64,000 bases of DNA. Origin: an uncultured Thermoanaerobaculia bacterium. Lineage in GTDB: Bacteria > Acidobacteriota > Thermoanaerobaculia > Multivoradales > Multivoraceae. The DNA is taken from contig CATOTG010000007.1 in assembly GCA_951813015.1 (NCBI GenBank), positions 248,001 to 312,000 of the forward strand. Direction: 5' to 3'. Shown here piece after piece: positions 1-9,253 of this stretch; the first letter of the stretch is position 1; each line of letters begins with the position of its first letter. The notes under the pieces were generated by a model, which made no database searches, was not told the DNA's origin, and was given only the letters and a program-made list of their open reading frames with translations. The position numbers were made by a program, and so were the translations under genes.

Positions 1-1637
1 TGGCGCGCATTCAGGGCGCCCGCGATCAGGGATTCGGGCAAGGCATCGTTCCCCTCGGCATCCGCCCTCGTCGCGGTGAAGGCGTCGATCAGCGTCGACT
101 CGACCGCCTCCTGGAAGCCCGGCCAAGGCAGCTCCCTGCCGGCGGCCGCCGCAAGGGCCAGGACCACGTCGCCCGGATGCCGGGCTTCGCCTCTCGGGGC
201 CACGGCCGGGGACGCGATCAGCAGCGCCGGCACACCCCGCACCGGGTCCGGCTCCACCGCCTGGAAGCGCTCCAGGTCGGTCTGGATCGGCAGCACCAGG
301 TCGGCGCGAAGCGTCGTGTCGTCGAAGAAGGCGGAAAGCGCAATCACGGCGCCCGCGCCGCCCATGGCGGCCTCGAGCCCCGGCATCGCGTGCAACGGAT
401 CGGCCTCCGAGACGATGACGACGCTCGACTCACCGGCCTCGGCCAGTCGCTCCGCCAGCGCCGCCGGCGGCGCGGCCGGGTCGGCGTCGCCGGCCAGTCG
501 ACCTTCAAAGCCGAAATCCCCACCGGCGAAGACACCGCCTTCGCGGCCCACCGAGCCCAGCAACACGTTGAGCGCCAGCGCGGCCGCGCCAGCGGCGAGG
601 CCGTTTTCGCCCTCGAGCGCGGATCCTCCGGTCATCGCCAACGGCCGGCGGGCGCGGGAGAGTTCGGCAACAAGTCGTTCGATCCGGTCGGCGTCGATGC
701 CGCAGCGCTCCGCGGTCGCCGCCAGATCGGGCGCCAGCTCGGGATAGAGCTCCTCGTAAGCGATTCGCGCCTCTTCCCCAAGCCTCCCCGAGCCGATCAG
801 CAGCCCGGCCAGCCCGCGGGCGAACACGCCTTCACTGCCGGGCTTCACCGGCAGCCAGTCGTCCGCGTTTGCCGCGGTCAACGAATGCCGCGCCTCGACC
901 TGAACCAGCTTGCCGCGCCGGTCGGCGGTCAACTCCGCCCAAGCGCCGCCGAAGTGGACCGGGCTGCGCCAGCTGTCCAGGAAGGGCGCACCAATGCAGA
1001 CCACGTAGTCCGCTCGCGCCAGATCATAGGCCGGGCGGGTCGCCTCACCGAAGGCGAACCGAGCGGCCTCCCGCTCGACGACCACGTCGGCGGACCGCCA
1101 GTGGACCGGCGGCGCCGCCCCAATCGCGGCAGCGAACCGCCGCCAAAGGCCAAGAAGCGGCCCCGACGGCGCGCCCGAGACAACAGTCGTCGTCCCGGGC
1201 GCCGCGGCCATCGCGGTCGCCGCGGCTTCAAGCGCCTCCTCCCAGGACACCGGCGCCAACTCACCCGAAGCGCCCCGCCGCATCGGCTCCGTCACGCGGT
1301 CCGGGTGATACAGCTCCTGCAACGCGGAATGCCCCAGCGCGCAGACGCCGCCCTGGTTGACGAAGCCGTCCGGCAGCCCCTCGATCTTCTTCGCCAACCG
1401 GTCGACGGTCCGTACTTCGATCTCGCAACCGGCGCCGCACTGGCCGCAGATCGACCGCCGCCAGACCGACGCTCCGGGAAGTGCCGTACTGCGCCGCGCC
1501 GGCGATTCGATCAGTTCCTGGTCCCGCCGCCGGCAGCCCTGAAGCACCGCCACGCCGGCCGCGGCGTAGACCTTGAAGAAGTCCCGCCGGCCGATCGTGA
1601 CCCGGGGTTCCCGGCGCTTGCCGTTGCTGCCGCTCAT
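1..1637 (-). CDS. Molybdopterin-dependent oxidoreductase, partial at 3' end
   Basis: Read on the minus strand from ATG at 1637, the frame stays open to the window edge (about 545 codons). The N-terminus has a twin-arginine motif (RRDFFK, residues about 16-21) and then a 4Fe-4S motif CGQCGAGCE, with a fourth cysteine in GGVCALGH. Later segments such as 'ADDWLPVKPGSEG' are typical of the bis-MGD binding folds of the DMSO-reductase/PsrA family. Export through Tat and a periplasmic respiratory role are expected from the family. It begins 7 bp after a pentaheme cytochrome, which resembles the ActA-ActB order of alternative complex III or a Psr-like complex, but the C-terminal Fe-S part and the membrane subunit lie outside the window. 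Substrate is unknown. Confidence 0.85.
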   Translation of the reverse strand, partial: MSGSNGKRREPRVTIGRRDFFKVYAAAGVAVLQGCRRRDQELIESPARRSTALPGASVWRRSICGQCGAGCEIEVRTVDRLAKKIEGLPDGFVNQGGVCALGHSALQELYHPDRVTEPMRRGASGELAPVSWEEALEAAATAMAAAPGTTTVVSGAPSGPLLGLWRRFAAAIGAAPPVHWRSADVVVEREAARFAFGEATRPAYDLARADYVVCIGAPFLDSWRSPVHFGGAWAELTADRRGKLVQVEARHSLTAANADDWLPVKPGSEGVFARGLAGLLIGSGRLGEEARIAYEELYPELAPDLAATAERCGIDADRIERLVAELSRARRPLAMTGGSALEGENGLAAGAAALALNVLLGSVGREGGVFAGGDFGFEGRLAGDADPAAPPAALAERLAEAGESSVVIVSEADPLHAMPGLEAAMGGAGAVIALSAFFDDTTLRADLVLPIQTDLERFQAVEPDPVRGVPALLIASPAVAPRGEARHPGDVVLALAAAAGRELPWPGFQEAVESTLIDAFTATRADAEGNDALPESLIAGALNAR

Positions 1638-1644
1638 CGGAACC

Positions 1645-2181
1645 TCACCGGTGGCACGCCAGACAGTCGTCGCTGGCCTGGTTCTCGCGGTGACACTCGA
1701 CGCACCATCCCATATCGGCGACGTTGCGGACGGGCTCGGCGACGGTCATCGCGGCGACGTCCCCGTGGCAGGCCAGGCACTCGATGCCGGCACGGGCATG
1801 GGCGCGGTGATTGAAATGGACCATCGCCGAGTCCGGGATCACGTTCACCTGGGCCCACAGGATCGGCTCGCGGTTTTCGTTGGCGAGCATGACCTTCTGC
1901 ACTTCCGGATGGTCGGGGATCTCGCGCCGATGACAGCCGGCGCAGGCCTGGACCGACGGCATGCCGGCGTGCACGCCCTCTTCCGCGCCGCGATGGCAGC
2001 GGGTGCATTCGAGTCCGGCCTCGATGTGGACCTGGTGGTCGTAGGCGATCGGTTGTTCCGGCGTCGGCAGGTTCCGGGGCGGTCCGCAGCCGGCGAGAAG
2101 GAGGAGCGGGGCAGCGACCGAAAACAGGACCGACTTGGTCCGCCAACCTGGCGGTCGAAGCCGGGGTCCGTCAGGTTTCAC
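1645..2181 (-). CDS. Pentaheme c-type cytochrome lipoprotein (ActA-like / cytochrome c3 family)
   Basis: About 178 residues with five CxxCH heme motifs (CTRCH, CAGCH, CLACH, CVECH and CLACH at the very C-terminus). The N-terminus carries a hydrophobic stretch ending LLLLAGC, a lipobox, so the protein is probably anchored on the outer face of the inner membrane. I chose GTG at 2181. A TTG at 2205 would add eight residues, and neither has a strong ribosome site. It is followed after 7 bp by the Mo-oxidoreductase, so the two probably form one electron-transfer complex. The heme count and pairing match ActA of alternative complex III, though other quinol-linked Mo complexes have similar subunits. 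Confidence 0.8.
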   Translation of the reverse strand: MKPDGPRLRPPGWRTKSVLFSVAAPLLLLAGCGPPRNLPTPEQPIAYDHQVHIEAGLECTRCHRGAEEGVHAGMPSVQACAGCHRREIPDHPEVQKVMLANENREPILWAQVNVIPDSAMVHFNHRAHARAGIECLACHGDVAAMTVAEPVRNVADMGWCVECHRENQASDDCLACHR

Positions 2182-2217
2182 CGATGTTCCGTTCTCGCGG
2201 TGCAACCCGGAGTGGCC

Positions 2218-2829
2218 TCAGACCTCTCGGATCCGCTGGTAGGACGGGACTTCCTGCAGCCGTGTCCAGTAGCGCCGCACGTTCTCGCCGAAGTCGTCGA
2301 TGCCAAGCGACGTCGCCAGGTGCAGGCCGTAGCCGACGCAGATGTCAGCGATCGTGAAGCGATCGCAGCACAGAAAGTCGCGGCCGTCCGAGGTCGCCTT
2401 CTCCACCAGCCGCAGCCGGCCGAGGAACCACTTGCGATAGTCCTCGGCAACCTGGGGAACCCGCCGCTCCTCGGGCTCGAGGCGGGTGTAGCGGAGGAAC
2501 AGCGTCTGCGGGAAGGTCAACGTCGCGTCGCTGTAGAAGAGCCAGTTGAGGTACGCGCCGTACTCCGGGTCGTTTACCTTGACGGCGAGCGGGGTCGGGC
2601 CGTAGCGGTCGACCAGGTACTTCGCCATCCCCGAGGACTCCGTCATGTGGACGTCGCCGTCGATCATGCACGGGACCGTGCCCAGGACGTTGGTTCCCAG
2701 GTAGTCCTTCTTGAAGACCCGGGGCGGAAACGGCAGCACGTGCAGGTCGTAGTCGATGCCCATCTCTTCCAGCGTCCAAACGGGACGAAGCGAACGGGCA
2801 CCCTTGCAGTGGTAGAGCTGGATCGTCAC
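2218..2829 (-). CDS. Glutathione S-transferase family protein
   Basis: About 203 residues. The N-terminal thioredoxin-like half contains 'CKGARSLRPVWTLEEMG' and the TESSGMAKYLVDRYG glutathione-site region. The C-terminal helical half has 'DRFTIADICVGYGL', the usual N-capping/hydrophobic-staple position. The start is taken as GTG at 2829, which overlaps the TGA of the upstream enoyl-CoA hydratase (GTGA), as in a translationally coupled operon. A longer reading from 2865 would run into the hydratase and is not preferred. Last gene of the acyl-CoA operon. Its substrate (maleylacetoacetate-type isomerisation or conjugation) cannot be told from sequence. Confidence 0.8.
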   Translation of the reverse strand: MTIQLYHCKGARSLRPVWTLEEMGIDYDLHVLPFPPRVFKKDYLGTNVLGTVPCMIDGDVHMTESSGMAKYLVDRYGPTPLAVKVNDPEYGAYLNWLFYSDATLTFPQTLFLRYTRLEPEERRVPQVAEDYRKWFLGRLRLVEKATSDGRDFLCCDRFTIADICVGYGLHLATSLGIDDFGENVRRYWTRLQEVPSYQRIREV

Positions 2830-3629
2830 GACGAATCGCCGGCGCCACCCGCGGCCGCCGCCCAACTCGGTTTCCTCTTCTCGCGGAACGCGGCCATGCC
2901 CTCGGCCGCTTCCTCACCCTGGAACATGCGGCGGCTCCAGCCCTGGGTCAACTCGAACCCCTCGGCGAGCGAGATGTCCGGCACCGCACGGACCAGCTTC
3001 TTGCACTCGACAACCGCCGTCGGGCCGCCCAGGTTGATCGCGTCGATCTCCTCCTGGACCACGGACCACAGATCGTCGCGCGGCGCCGCCTTGTGCGCCA
3101 GGCCGTACTCGACCGCCTGGCGGCCGTTGAATCGGTCGCCGGTCAGAAACAGCCTCATGCCGTGGTGCGGCCCCAGCTTGCGCAAACAAACAACGGCGAT
3201 GATCGCCGGAATCACGCCAATCCGCACTTCGCTGAAGCTGAACATCGCCTCCTCGGCGGTGATCACGAGATCGGAGGCAGCGACCATGCCCAGCCCGCCG
3301 GCGAAGGCGTGGCCGTTCACCGCGGCGATCACGGGCTTCTCGCCCTCCCAGATCGCCGTCAGCAGTTCCGGATAGGGCACGATCCGGTCCGATTCGCCCT
3401 CGCCCGGCTGCCGCTTGAGGTCCGCGCCCGAACAGAAGCCCTTGCCGGCGCCGGTGATCACGATCGACCGGACGGCGTCGTCGGCCTGGGCCGCCGTCAG
3501 GTGGTCGTAGACCTCCGTGATCAGACCCGGTGACAGGGCGTTGCGCCGTTCCGGGCGATTCAGCGTGATGATCGCCGCCCCGGATCGGACTTCGTAGAGC
3601 GAGTAGTCGGTCCCCGGCTGGCTCGTCAT
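2826..3629 (-). CDS. Enoyl-CoA hydratase/isomerase family protein
   Basis: About 267 residues of the crotonase fold. Visible signatures are 'LNRPERRNALSP' near the N-terminus, 'GAGKGFCSGADLK' (first oxyanion-hole strand) and 'AVNGHAFAGGLGMVAASDL' (second oxyanion hole), followed by FSFSEVRIGVIPA. The ATG at 3629 is preceded by a clear GGAGG about 8 bases upstream, which decides the start over an in-frame ATG at 3635 and a longer reading from 3728. It sits 31 bp after the biotin carboxylase gene. By context it may act as a methylglutaconyl-CoA or related hydratase in branched-chain degradation; generic beta-oxidation is equally possible. Confidence 0.88.
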   Translation of the reverse strand: MTSQPGTDYSLYEVRSGAAIITLNRPERRNALSPGLITEVYDHLTAAQADDAVRSIVITGAGKGFCSGADLKRQPGEGESDRIVPYPELLTAIWEGEKPVIAAVNGHAFAGGLGMVAASDLVITAEEAMFSFSEVRIGVIPAIIAVVCLRKLGPHHGMRLFLTGDRFNGRQAVEYGLAHKAAPRDDLWSVVQEEIDAINLGGPTAVVECKKLVRAVPDISLAEGFELTQGWSRRMFQGEEAAEGMAAFREKRKPSWAAAAGGAGDSS

Positions 3630-3660
3630 TCCCATCCTCCTCCCGCCAACCCTCGGGCCG

Positions 3661-5664
3661 CTACGCCGCGGCCTCGTCGATGACCACGAGCAGTTCGCCG
3701 TTCCCCACCTGCTCGCCCTCGGCGACACGGAACTCGGAGACGGCGCCCGGCGCCGGCGCGGTGACCCGGTGCTCCATCTTCATCGCTTCCAGAACCAGGA
3801 GCAGTTGACCTGACTCGACTCGATCGCCGACAGCGGCGTGGGTCGAGATCACCTTGCCCGGCATCGGCGCGGTCAAACCGCCGGCAACCGTTTCAAGTCC
3901 GGCGACCGGGAACCGCGGCAGCTCCCGCAGTTCGACGTCGCCCTGCGGGCCGTGCACGAGCCAGCGGTCGTCGTCGACCGTCACGGTCGATCGGAACCTG
4001 CGGCCATCGATCACGAGTTCGACGCCGTCCGCGGTGCGCCGGCGCAACTCGACCAGGTGTCGGCTCGGCTCGCCGTCGCCGGCCGCGGCGCGTGTATCGA
4101 ACCGGCCGTCGCGCTGGATCCGGTACTCGATCCGGAGCGCGTCGCCGGCGGCGCTCTCGAACCCGGCCCGCTCGTAGGGCATCACCGTGTTGCGCCAGCC
4201 GCTGACGATCGTCGGATGGATCCGCGCCGCCTGCCTGCGGTCGTGCTGGGCGGCCATCACCGCGCAGATTCCCGCAGCGACCAGCTCGTCGGCCGACGGC
4301 AGGCGCACGGGTTGCGGCGCCACCCGCTCGATGAAGTCGGTCGTCGTATCGCCGGCCAGATACTCCGGCGAGCGAAGCGTCGCGACCAGGAAGTCCCGGT
4401 TCGTCCGAATGCCCTGCACCCGCGTCGTCTCCAGAACTCGGGCGAGCCGGAGCGCGGCTTCGCGTCGCGTCGCCGCGCCGACGATCACCTTGGCGAGCAT
4501 CGGATCGAACTCGATGCCGATGTCGCTGCCGCTTTCGATCCCGGAGTCGAAGCGCGCGTTCATCCCCGGCGCCGGCTGCCAGCACTGCACCCGCCCGGTC
4601 TGGGGCAGGAAGTCGTTCGCCGGATCCTCCGCGTACAGCCGGGCCTCGATCGCGTGGCCGACAATTGCGAGATCCTCCTGGCCGAAGCCGAGTTCCTCAC
4701 CCTGCGCCACGCGAAGCTGCTCACGGACCAGGTCGAGGCCGGTGATCTCCTCGGTCACCGGATGCTCCACCTGCAGCCGGGTGTTGACCTCGAGGAACCA
4801 GAAGTCGGTCGGCGCGGACCCGTCCGCCGGCTGCTCGACCAGGAACTCGACCGTGCCGGCCGAGCTGTAGCCGATCGCCTGTCCGGCGGCCACCGCCGCC
4901 GCGCCCATGCGGGCCCGGAGTTCGTCGCTCACGACCGGCGACGGCGCCTCCTCGATGATCTTCTGGTGGCGTCGCTGGATCGAGCACTCCCGTTCGAAGC
5001 AGTGGACGAGGTTGCCGTGCAGATCGCCCAGGATCTGGATTTCGACGTGGCGCGAGGACGCCAGCCAGCGCTCCAGGAACACGGCGCCGTCGCCGAACGC
5101 GGCCGCCGCCTCCCGGCGCGCGCCCTCGACCGCGGCCTCGAGTTCCGCCTCCGACTCGACCACCCGCATGCCGCGGCCGCCGCCACCGGCCGCGGCCTTG
5201 ACCAGAGCCGGGAAGCCGACTTCGGCCGCCGCCGCGGCAAGATCGGCGCCCTCGTCGAGTTCGACGGCCTGAAGCGTCGGCACGTTCGCCTCGCGCATCA
5301 GCGCCTTCGCCGAGAGCTTGTCGCCCATCGCGGCGATCGCCCGGGGCGATGGACCCACCCAGACCAGGCCGGCCTCGGTCACGGCGCGGGCGAAGTCCGC
5401 GTTCTCGGACAGGAAGCCGTAGCCGGGATGGACCGCGTCGGCGCCGGTGCGGGCGGCCGCGGCCAGTACCTTCTCCACGTCGAGGTAGGTCTCCGCAGAG
5501 GAACGGCCGTCCAGCGCTACCCCAACATCCGCCTCGGCCACGAAGGGCGCGTCCGCGTCGCCGTCCGCGTGGACCGCGACGGTCGCGATCCCCATGTCGC
5601 GCGCCGAGCGGAAGATCCGTCGCGCAATCTCGCCGCGATTGGCGACCAGGAGTCGGGTGATCAT
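3661..5664 (-). CDS. Acyl-CoA carboxylase biotin carboxylase/BCCP subunit
   Basis: About 667 residues. The N-terminal biotin carboxylase domain starts 'MITRLLVANRGEIARRIF' and includes HPGYGFLSEN, the ATP-grasp glycine loop 'KAAAGGGGRGMRVV', the ERECSIQRRHQK segment and 'LEVNTRLQVEHPVTE'. The C-terminus is a biotinyl domain with the biotinylation site EAMKMEH. This is the alpha-subunit layout of methylcrotonyl-, propionyl- or geranyl-CoA carboxylases. The start at 5664 follows GAGGG and leaves 7 bp after the carboxyltransferase stop; an upstream ATG at 5691 would overlap that gene. It carboxylates biotin for the carboxyltransferase next door. Confidence 0.92.
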   Translation of the reverse strand: MITRLLVANRGEIARRIFRSARDMGIATVAVHADGDADAPFVAEADVGVALDGRSSAETYLDVEKVLAAAARTGADAVHPGYGFLSENADFARAVTEAGLVWVGPSPRAIAAMGDKLSAKALMREANVPTLQAVELDEGADLAAAAAEVGFPALVKAAAGGGGRGMRVVESEAELEAAVEGARREAAAAFGDGAVFLERWLASSRHVEIQILGDLHGNLVHCFERECSIQRRHQKIIEEAPSPVVSDELRARMGAAAVAAGQAIGYSSAGTVEFLVEQPADGSAPTDFWFLEVNTRLQVEHPVTEEITGLDLVREQLRVAQGEELGFGQEDLAIVGHAIEARLYAEDPANDFLPQTGRVQCWQPAPGMNARFDSGIESGSDIGIEFDPMLAKVIVGAATRREAALRLARVLETTRVQGIRTNRDFLVATLRSPEYLAGDTTTDFIERVAPQPVRLPSADELVAAGICAVMAAQHDRRQAARIHPTIVSGWRNTVMPYERAGFESAAGDALRIEYRIQRDGRFDTRAAAGDGEPSRHLVELRRRTADGVELVIDGRRFRSTVTVDDDRWLVHGPQGDVELRELPRFPVAGLETVAGGLTAPMPGKVISTHAAVGDRVESGQLLLVLEAMKMEHRVTAPAPGAVSEFRVAEGEQVGNGELLVVIDEAAA

Positions 5665-5671
5665 GCCGCCC

Positions 5672-7303
5672 TCACATTCTGAAGACCGCATAGCCCTTCG
5701 CTCCTTCGACCGCCCGGCTGTGGCAGGCGGACAGCGACAAGCCGAGCACGGTGCGGGTGTCGCGCGGGTCGATCATGCCGTCGTCGGAAACCCGGGACGT
5801 CGCGTAAAGACCCAGCGAGCGCTTCTCCGCCCAGTGGATCACGCCGGCCGCGCGCTTCCTGTCCGCCTCTTCGTCGAACTCGATGCCGCGCCGCTGCGCC
5901 GCTCTGCGGGTCACGATCGTCATCACGCCGGCCATCTGTTCCGGGCCCATCACCGCGATCTTCGCGGTCGGCCAGATGTACGTGAACCGGGTGCCGTAGG
6001 CGCGGCCGCTCATGCCGTAGTTGCCGGCGCCGTACGACGCGCCGACAATCACCGACAGGTGCGGCACGGTCGAGTTCGCGACCGCGTTGATCATCTTCGA
6101 ACCGTTCTTCGTGATCCCGCCCTGCTCGTAGTCCGTGCCGACGATGTATCCGGTGATGTTGTGCAGGAAGAGGAGCGGCACGTCAATCTGGTTGCAGAGC
6201 TGGATGAACTGGGTCGCCTTCTCGGCCGACTCGGAGAACAGGGCGCCGTTGTTGCCGAGGATGCCGACCGGGTAGCCGTGGATCGAGGACCAGCCGCAGA
6301 CGATCGTCGGCCCGTAGAGGGGCTTGAACTCCTCGAACCTGGAGCCGTCGACGACCCGTCCGATCACCTCGCGGATGTCGAGCGGCGAGCGCAGATCGCG
6401 AGAGACGAGGCCGAGCAGTTCTTCGGGATCGAGCACCGGATCATCCGATGGCAGGCTCGGTCCGGGGCCTTCCTTGCGCCAGTTCAGGTGGTGAACCACG
6501 TCCCGAAGCAACCGGATGCCGTCCATCTCGTCCTGGGCGAGGTAGTCGCCCAACCCGGAAACGCGGCAGTGCATGTCGGCCCCGCCCAGGCTCTCGGGCT
6601 CCGCGTCCTCGCCGGTCGCCATCTTGACCAGCGGCGGCCCGCCAAGCGAGACCATCGCCTGGTTCCTGACGAAGATGTTGTAGTCGCTCATCCCCGGCTG
6701 GTACGCCCCGCCCGCCGTCGAGGCGCCGAAGACGATCGACACCGTCGGGATGCGCATCTTCGAGAGCTCGGAGATCTCGTAGAACAGCCGTCCCGACTCC
6801 CCGAAATGGCCGATGGTCCGCTTCGTCTGCGCGTCCGGATCGTCACCCGTGTTGCCGCGCAGGTCGGCCCCCGCGGACTCCACGAACTGGACGTAGGGCA
6901 GCCGGTTGACCCGCGCGATCTCGAGGCCGCGCATCAGCTTCTTCGAGTTGAACTCGTTGAACGCGCCGGCGCGAACCGACGGGTCGTGGCCGAGGATCAC
7001 GCACTCCGTGCCCGAGATCACGCCGATGCCCAGCACGAAGCCCGAGCCGACCGTGTAGTACGAGTTCCAGGCCGCGAGCGGGGAGATCTCGAGGAACGGG
7101 CTGTCCCGATCGAGCGCGTTCGCGACGCGCTCGCGCACCGGCAGCTTGCCGCGGCGCCGCAGGCGGCTCATCGCCTCGGGCCCGCCACCGCCGGACACCT
7201 GCTCGAGCAGGCCGTTCACCTGCTCGATCTGCTCCAGGATGTCGTCGCGGTTCTTCCTGAACTGCTCGGACCGGACGTCGACGTTGGATCTAAGAGCCTG
7301 CAT
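5672..7303 (-). CDS. Acyl-CoA carboxylase carboxyltransferase (beta) subunit
   Basis: 543 residues of the biotin-dependent carboxyltransferase fold with N and C halves. Visible signatures are 'QFVESAGADLRGNTG', FGASTAGGAYQPGMSDY (acyl-CoA oxyanion loop), 'LFLHNITGYIVGTDYEQGG' and 'GASYGAGNYGMSGRAYGTRF' (carboxybiotin-side loop). The length is close to the methylcrotonyl-CoA carboxylase beta class. It transfers the carboxyl group from biotin on the adjacent alpha subunit to an acyl-CoA; the real acyl substrate is not fixed by what I can see. It lies 72 bp downstream of the acyl-CoA synthetase gene in the same orientation. Confidence 0.92.
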   Translation of the reverse strand: MQALRSNVDVRSEQFRKNRDDILEQIEQVNGLLEQVSGGGGPEAMSRLRRRGKLPVRERVANALDRDSPFLEISPLAAWNSYYTVGSGFVLGIGVISGTECVILGHDPSVRAGAFNEFNSKKLMRGLEIARVNRLPYVQFVESAGADLRGNTGDDPDAQTKRTIGHFGESGRLFYEISELSKMRIPTVSIVFGASTAGGAYQPGMSDYNIFVRNQAMVSLGGPPLVKMATGEDAEPESLGGADMHCRVSGLGDYLAQDEMDGIRLLRDVVHHLNWRKEGPGPSLPSDDPVLDPEELLGLVSRDLRSPLDIREVIGRVVDGSRFEEFKPLYGPTIVCGWSSIHGYPVGILGNNGALFSESAEKATQFIQLCNQIDVPLLFLHNITGYIVGTDYEQGGITKNGSKMINAVANSTVPHLSVIVGASYGAGNYGMSGRAYGTRFTYIWPTAKIAVMGPEQMAGVMTIVTRRAAQRRGIEFDEEADRKRAAGVIHWAEKRSLGLYATSRVSDDGMIDPRDTRTVLGLSLSACHSRAVEGAKGYAVFRM

Positions 7304-7375
7304 GCGCTATCCACCCCGCTGACCACGGAGCGGCAAGAAGAAGTCTGCCTGAAAGAGCGGCGATCATGTCAGATC

Positions 7376-8977
7376 TCACGCCGCGCTGTAGGCGCCCTTT
7401 CTCCACTCGTCCACAAGCACGAACTTCTGGATCTTCCCGGACGGCGTCAGCGGGAAGTCGTCGACCCGGTACCACGCCTTGGGGGTCTTCTGCGGCGCCA
7501 GATGCTCGCGGCAGTAGGTGTGGAGCTCCCCGTCCGAGGCCGGGTTGGCCGGGTCCGCGTCTCGAATGAAAGCGCCGACGATCTCGCCCCAACGCTCGTC
7601 CGGCAGGCCGACGATCGCCACGTCCGCGACCTGCGGATGCTCGAACAGCAACTCCTCGATCTCGCGCGGATAGATGTTCTCGCCGCCGCGGATGATCATG
7701 TCCCTCAGCCGGCCAGTGATCGTCGTGTAGCCGCGGTCGTCCATCGTCACCAGGTCGCCGCTGTGCAGCCAGCCGTCCTCGTCGATCGTCTCGGCGGTCT
7801 TGTCCGGCATCTCGAAGTACCCGAGCATCACGAGATACCCGCGGCAACAGAGTTCCCCCGACTCGCCAATCGGAACCGTGGCGCCGGTGTCGGGGTCGAT
7901 CACCTTCATCTCCGTCTGCGGCAGGACCGGTCCGAGCGTGTTCGCCTTGTCCTCCTCGCTGTCGTCCGGCTTCATCAGCGTCACGCCCGGGGACGCCTCC
8001 GTCTGGCCGTAGATGATCGAGAACTGCACGCCGAGCGTCTTCTCTATCCGGCGCACCAGATCGGCCGGCACCGTGGCGCCGCCCGAGCAGACGGTGCGAA
8101 CCGAGGAGAGGTCGCGGCTGTCGAAGTCGGGATGCTCCATCGCCGCGATCAGCATCGTCGGTACGCCGAGCAGGTGGGTGGCGCGCATCTCCTCCGCCAG
8201 CGCCAGCATCAGCCCCGGTTCGAACGTGACCAGGTTGACCAGCGTCGCCTGGAACTGGCACGGCCCCAGAACTCCGAGCACGCAGCCGCCGGTGTGGAAG
8301 AGCGGCATCGGGTTGATGTAGACGCCCCCCGGCTCGAGGCCAAGGCGCTGGCCGACGAAGCGCGCATTGTTCGTGATCCCGCGGTGGTGGAGGTAGGCGC
8401 CCTTGGGGAAACCGGTGGTGCCCGACGTGTACTGGATCTGGACCGGATCGTCCGGACTCACGTCGGGAAGCTCCACGTCGTCCCGCGCGGAGGCGACAAA
8501 CTCCTCGAAGTCGTCGAACGGGATGAGCTCCTTGAGATCCGGCAGACCGTCGGCCACCTGCCTCAGCGATTCCTCCATCGGGTTGCCGCGGAACGAACGC
8601 AGGTAGAAGATGCCGGAGGACCGGGACTGCCGCAGGACGTACTCGAGCTCTTTCGGCTGGTACGCGGGATTCACCGTGACCAGGACCACGCCGGCGAGTC
8701 CCGCGCCGTACTCGAGCAGCACCCACTCCGGAATGTTCGGCGCCCACACGGCGACCCGATCGCCCTTGTCGAAGCGGGCAGCCAGCGCCCGCGCGACGCG
8801 TTCCGCGTCGGCCAGGAGTTCGGCGTAGGTCCAGGACCGACGCTCGCCCGGCACGCCCTCGATCAGAGCTGCCTGGTCCGGAGCTCTGGCCGCGGCGTCG
8901 CGCAGGATGCCGCCGACGGTCGTCTCGAGGACGGGTGAACTGGTATCGGCGGGAACGTAACTCTCGATCAGCGCCAT
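7376..8977 (-). CDS. AMP-binding acyl-CoA synthetase
   Basis: 533 residues of the ANL superfamily. The P-loop-like A3 motif 'YTSGTTGFPKGA' lies near residue 185, followed by IIYGQTEASPGV (A5), 'DEDGWLHSGDLVTMDDRGY' (A7), and 'GRLRDMIIRGGENIYPREIE' (A8). The C-terminal lysine context PSGKIQKF (A10) is intact. The family adenylates a carboxylic acid and transfers it to CoA. As the first gene of the run toward 2218, it probably feeds an acyl-CoA into the carboxylase/hydratase steps, as in liu/atu-type catabolism, but no acyl-CoA dehydrogenase is present in the window. Confidence 0.92.
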   Translation of the reverse strand: MALIESYVPADTSSPVLETTVGGILRDAAARAPDQAALIEGVPGERRSWTYAELLADAERVARALAARFDKGDRVAVWAPNIPEWVLLEYGAGLAGVVLVTVNPAYQPKELEYVLRQSRSSGIFYLRSFRGNPMEESLRQVADGLPDLKELIPFDDFEEFVASARDDVELPDVSPDDPVQIQYTSGTTGFPKGAYLHHRGITNNARFVGQRLGLEPGGVYINPMPLFHTGGCVLGVLGPCQFQATLVNLVTFEPGLMLALAEEMRATHLLGVPTMLIAAMEHPDFDSRDLSSVRTVCSGGATVPADLVRRIEKTLGVQFSIIYGQTEASPGVTLMKPDDSEEDKANTLGPVLPQTEMKVIDPDTGATVPIGESGELCCRGYLVMLGYFEMPDKTAETIDEDGWLHSGDLVTMDDRGYTTITGRLRDMIIRGGENIYPREIEELLFEHPQVADVAIVGLPDERWGEIVGAFIRDADPANPASDGELHTYCREHLAPQKTPKAWYRVDDFPLTPSGKIQKFVLVDEWRKGAYSAA

Positions 8978-9227
8978 CTCCGTCTCCTATGGAATCTGCA
9001 GCGGATTATCGTAGCCGTTCGCAGTTCCGGTCTGCGTCGTGGCGACGGATCTCCTCGATCCGGTCGGGCGGCCAGCCGCTGCCGTTCGAGCCGGTGGCGC
9101 GAGGCTGAACAGCCGAGCGCGGCGGACAGCGGACAACCCACCGGCGATCCGGTCGTGTCACTCGCCCAGGACGCCTTGGGACCTGCCCGACCTGCCTCCT
9201 GCGTGTGCGCCGCATGAGTGGTTCTGG

Positions 9228-9241
9228 TCTGACTAGTCAGA
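9228..9241. promoter_or_regulatory. Perfect 14-bp palindrome, candidate toxin-antitoxin operator
   Basis: TCTGACTAGTCAGA is a perfect inverted repeat ending 12 bases before the ATG of the Phd-type antitoxin. Phd/YefM antitoxins are known to autorepress by binding palindromes over their promoter. The position fits that role, but binding is inferred. The remaining 8978-9227 interval between the divergent acyl-CoA synthetase and this operon shows no gene. Confidence 0.5.
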
Positions 9242-9253
9242 TAGAGTCTGCCT

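Noticed and set aside
177..1814. Plus-strand 545-codon frame
   Set aside because: Antisense to the Mo-oxidoreductase, whose minus-strand frame has the Tat signal and Fe-S cysteines and crosses the window edge.
5594..8938. Plus-strand open frame of over 1100 codons opposite the carboxylase and synthetase genes
   Set aside because: It is a GC-rich antisense shadow, rich in Arg/Gly/Asp/Leu without motifs, while the minus-strand frames show complete catalytic signatures.
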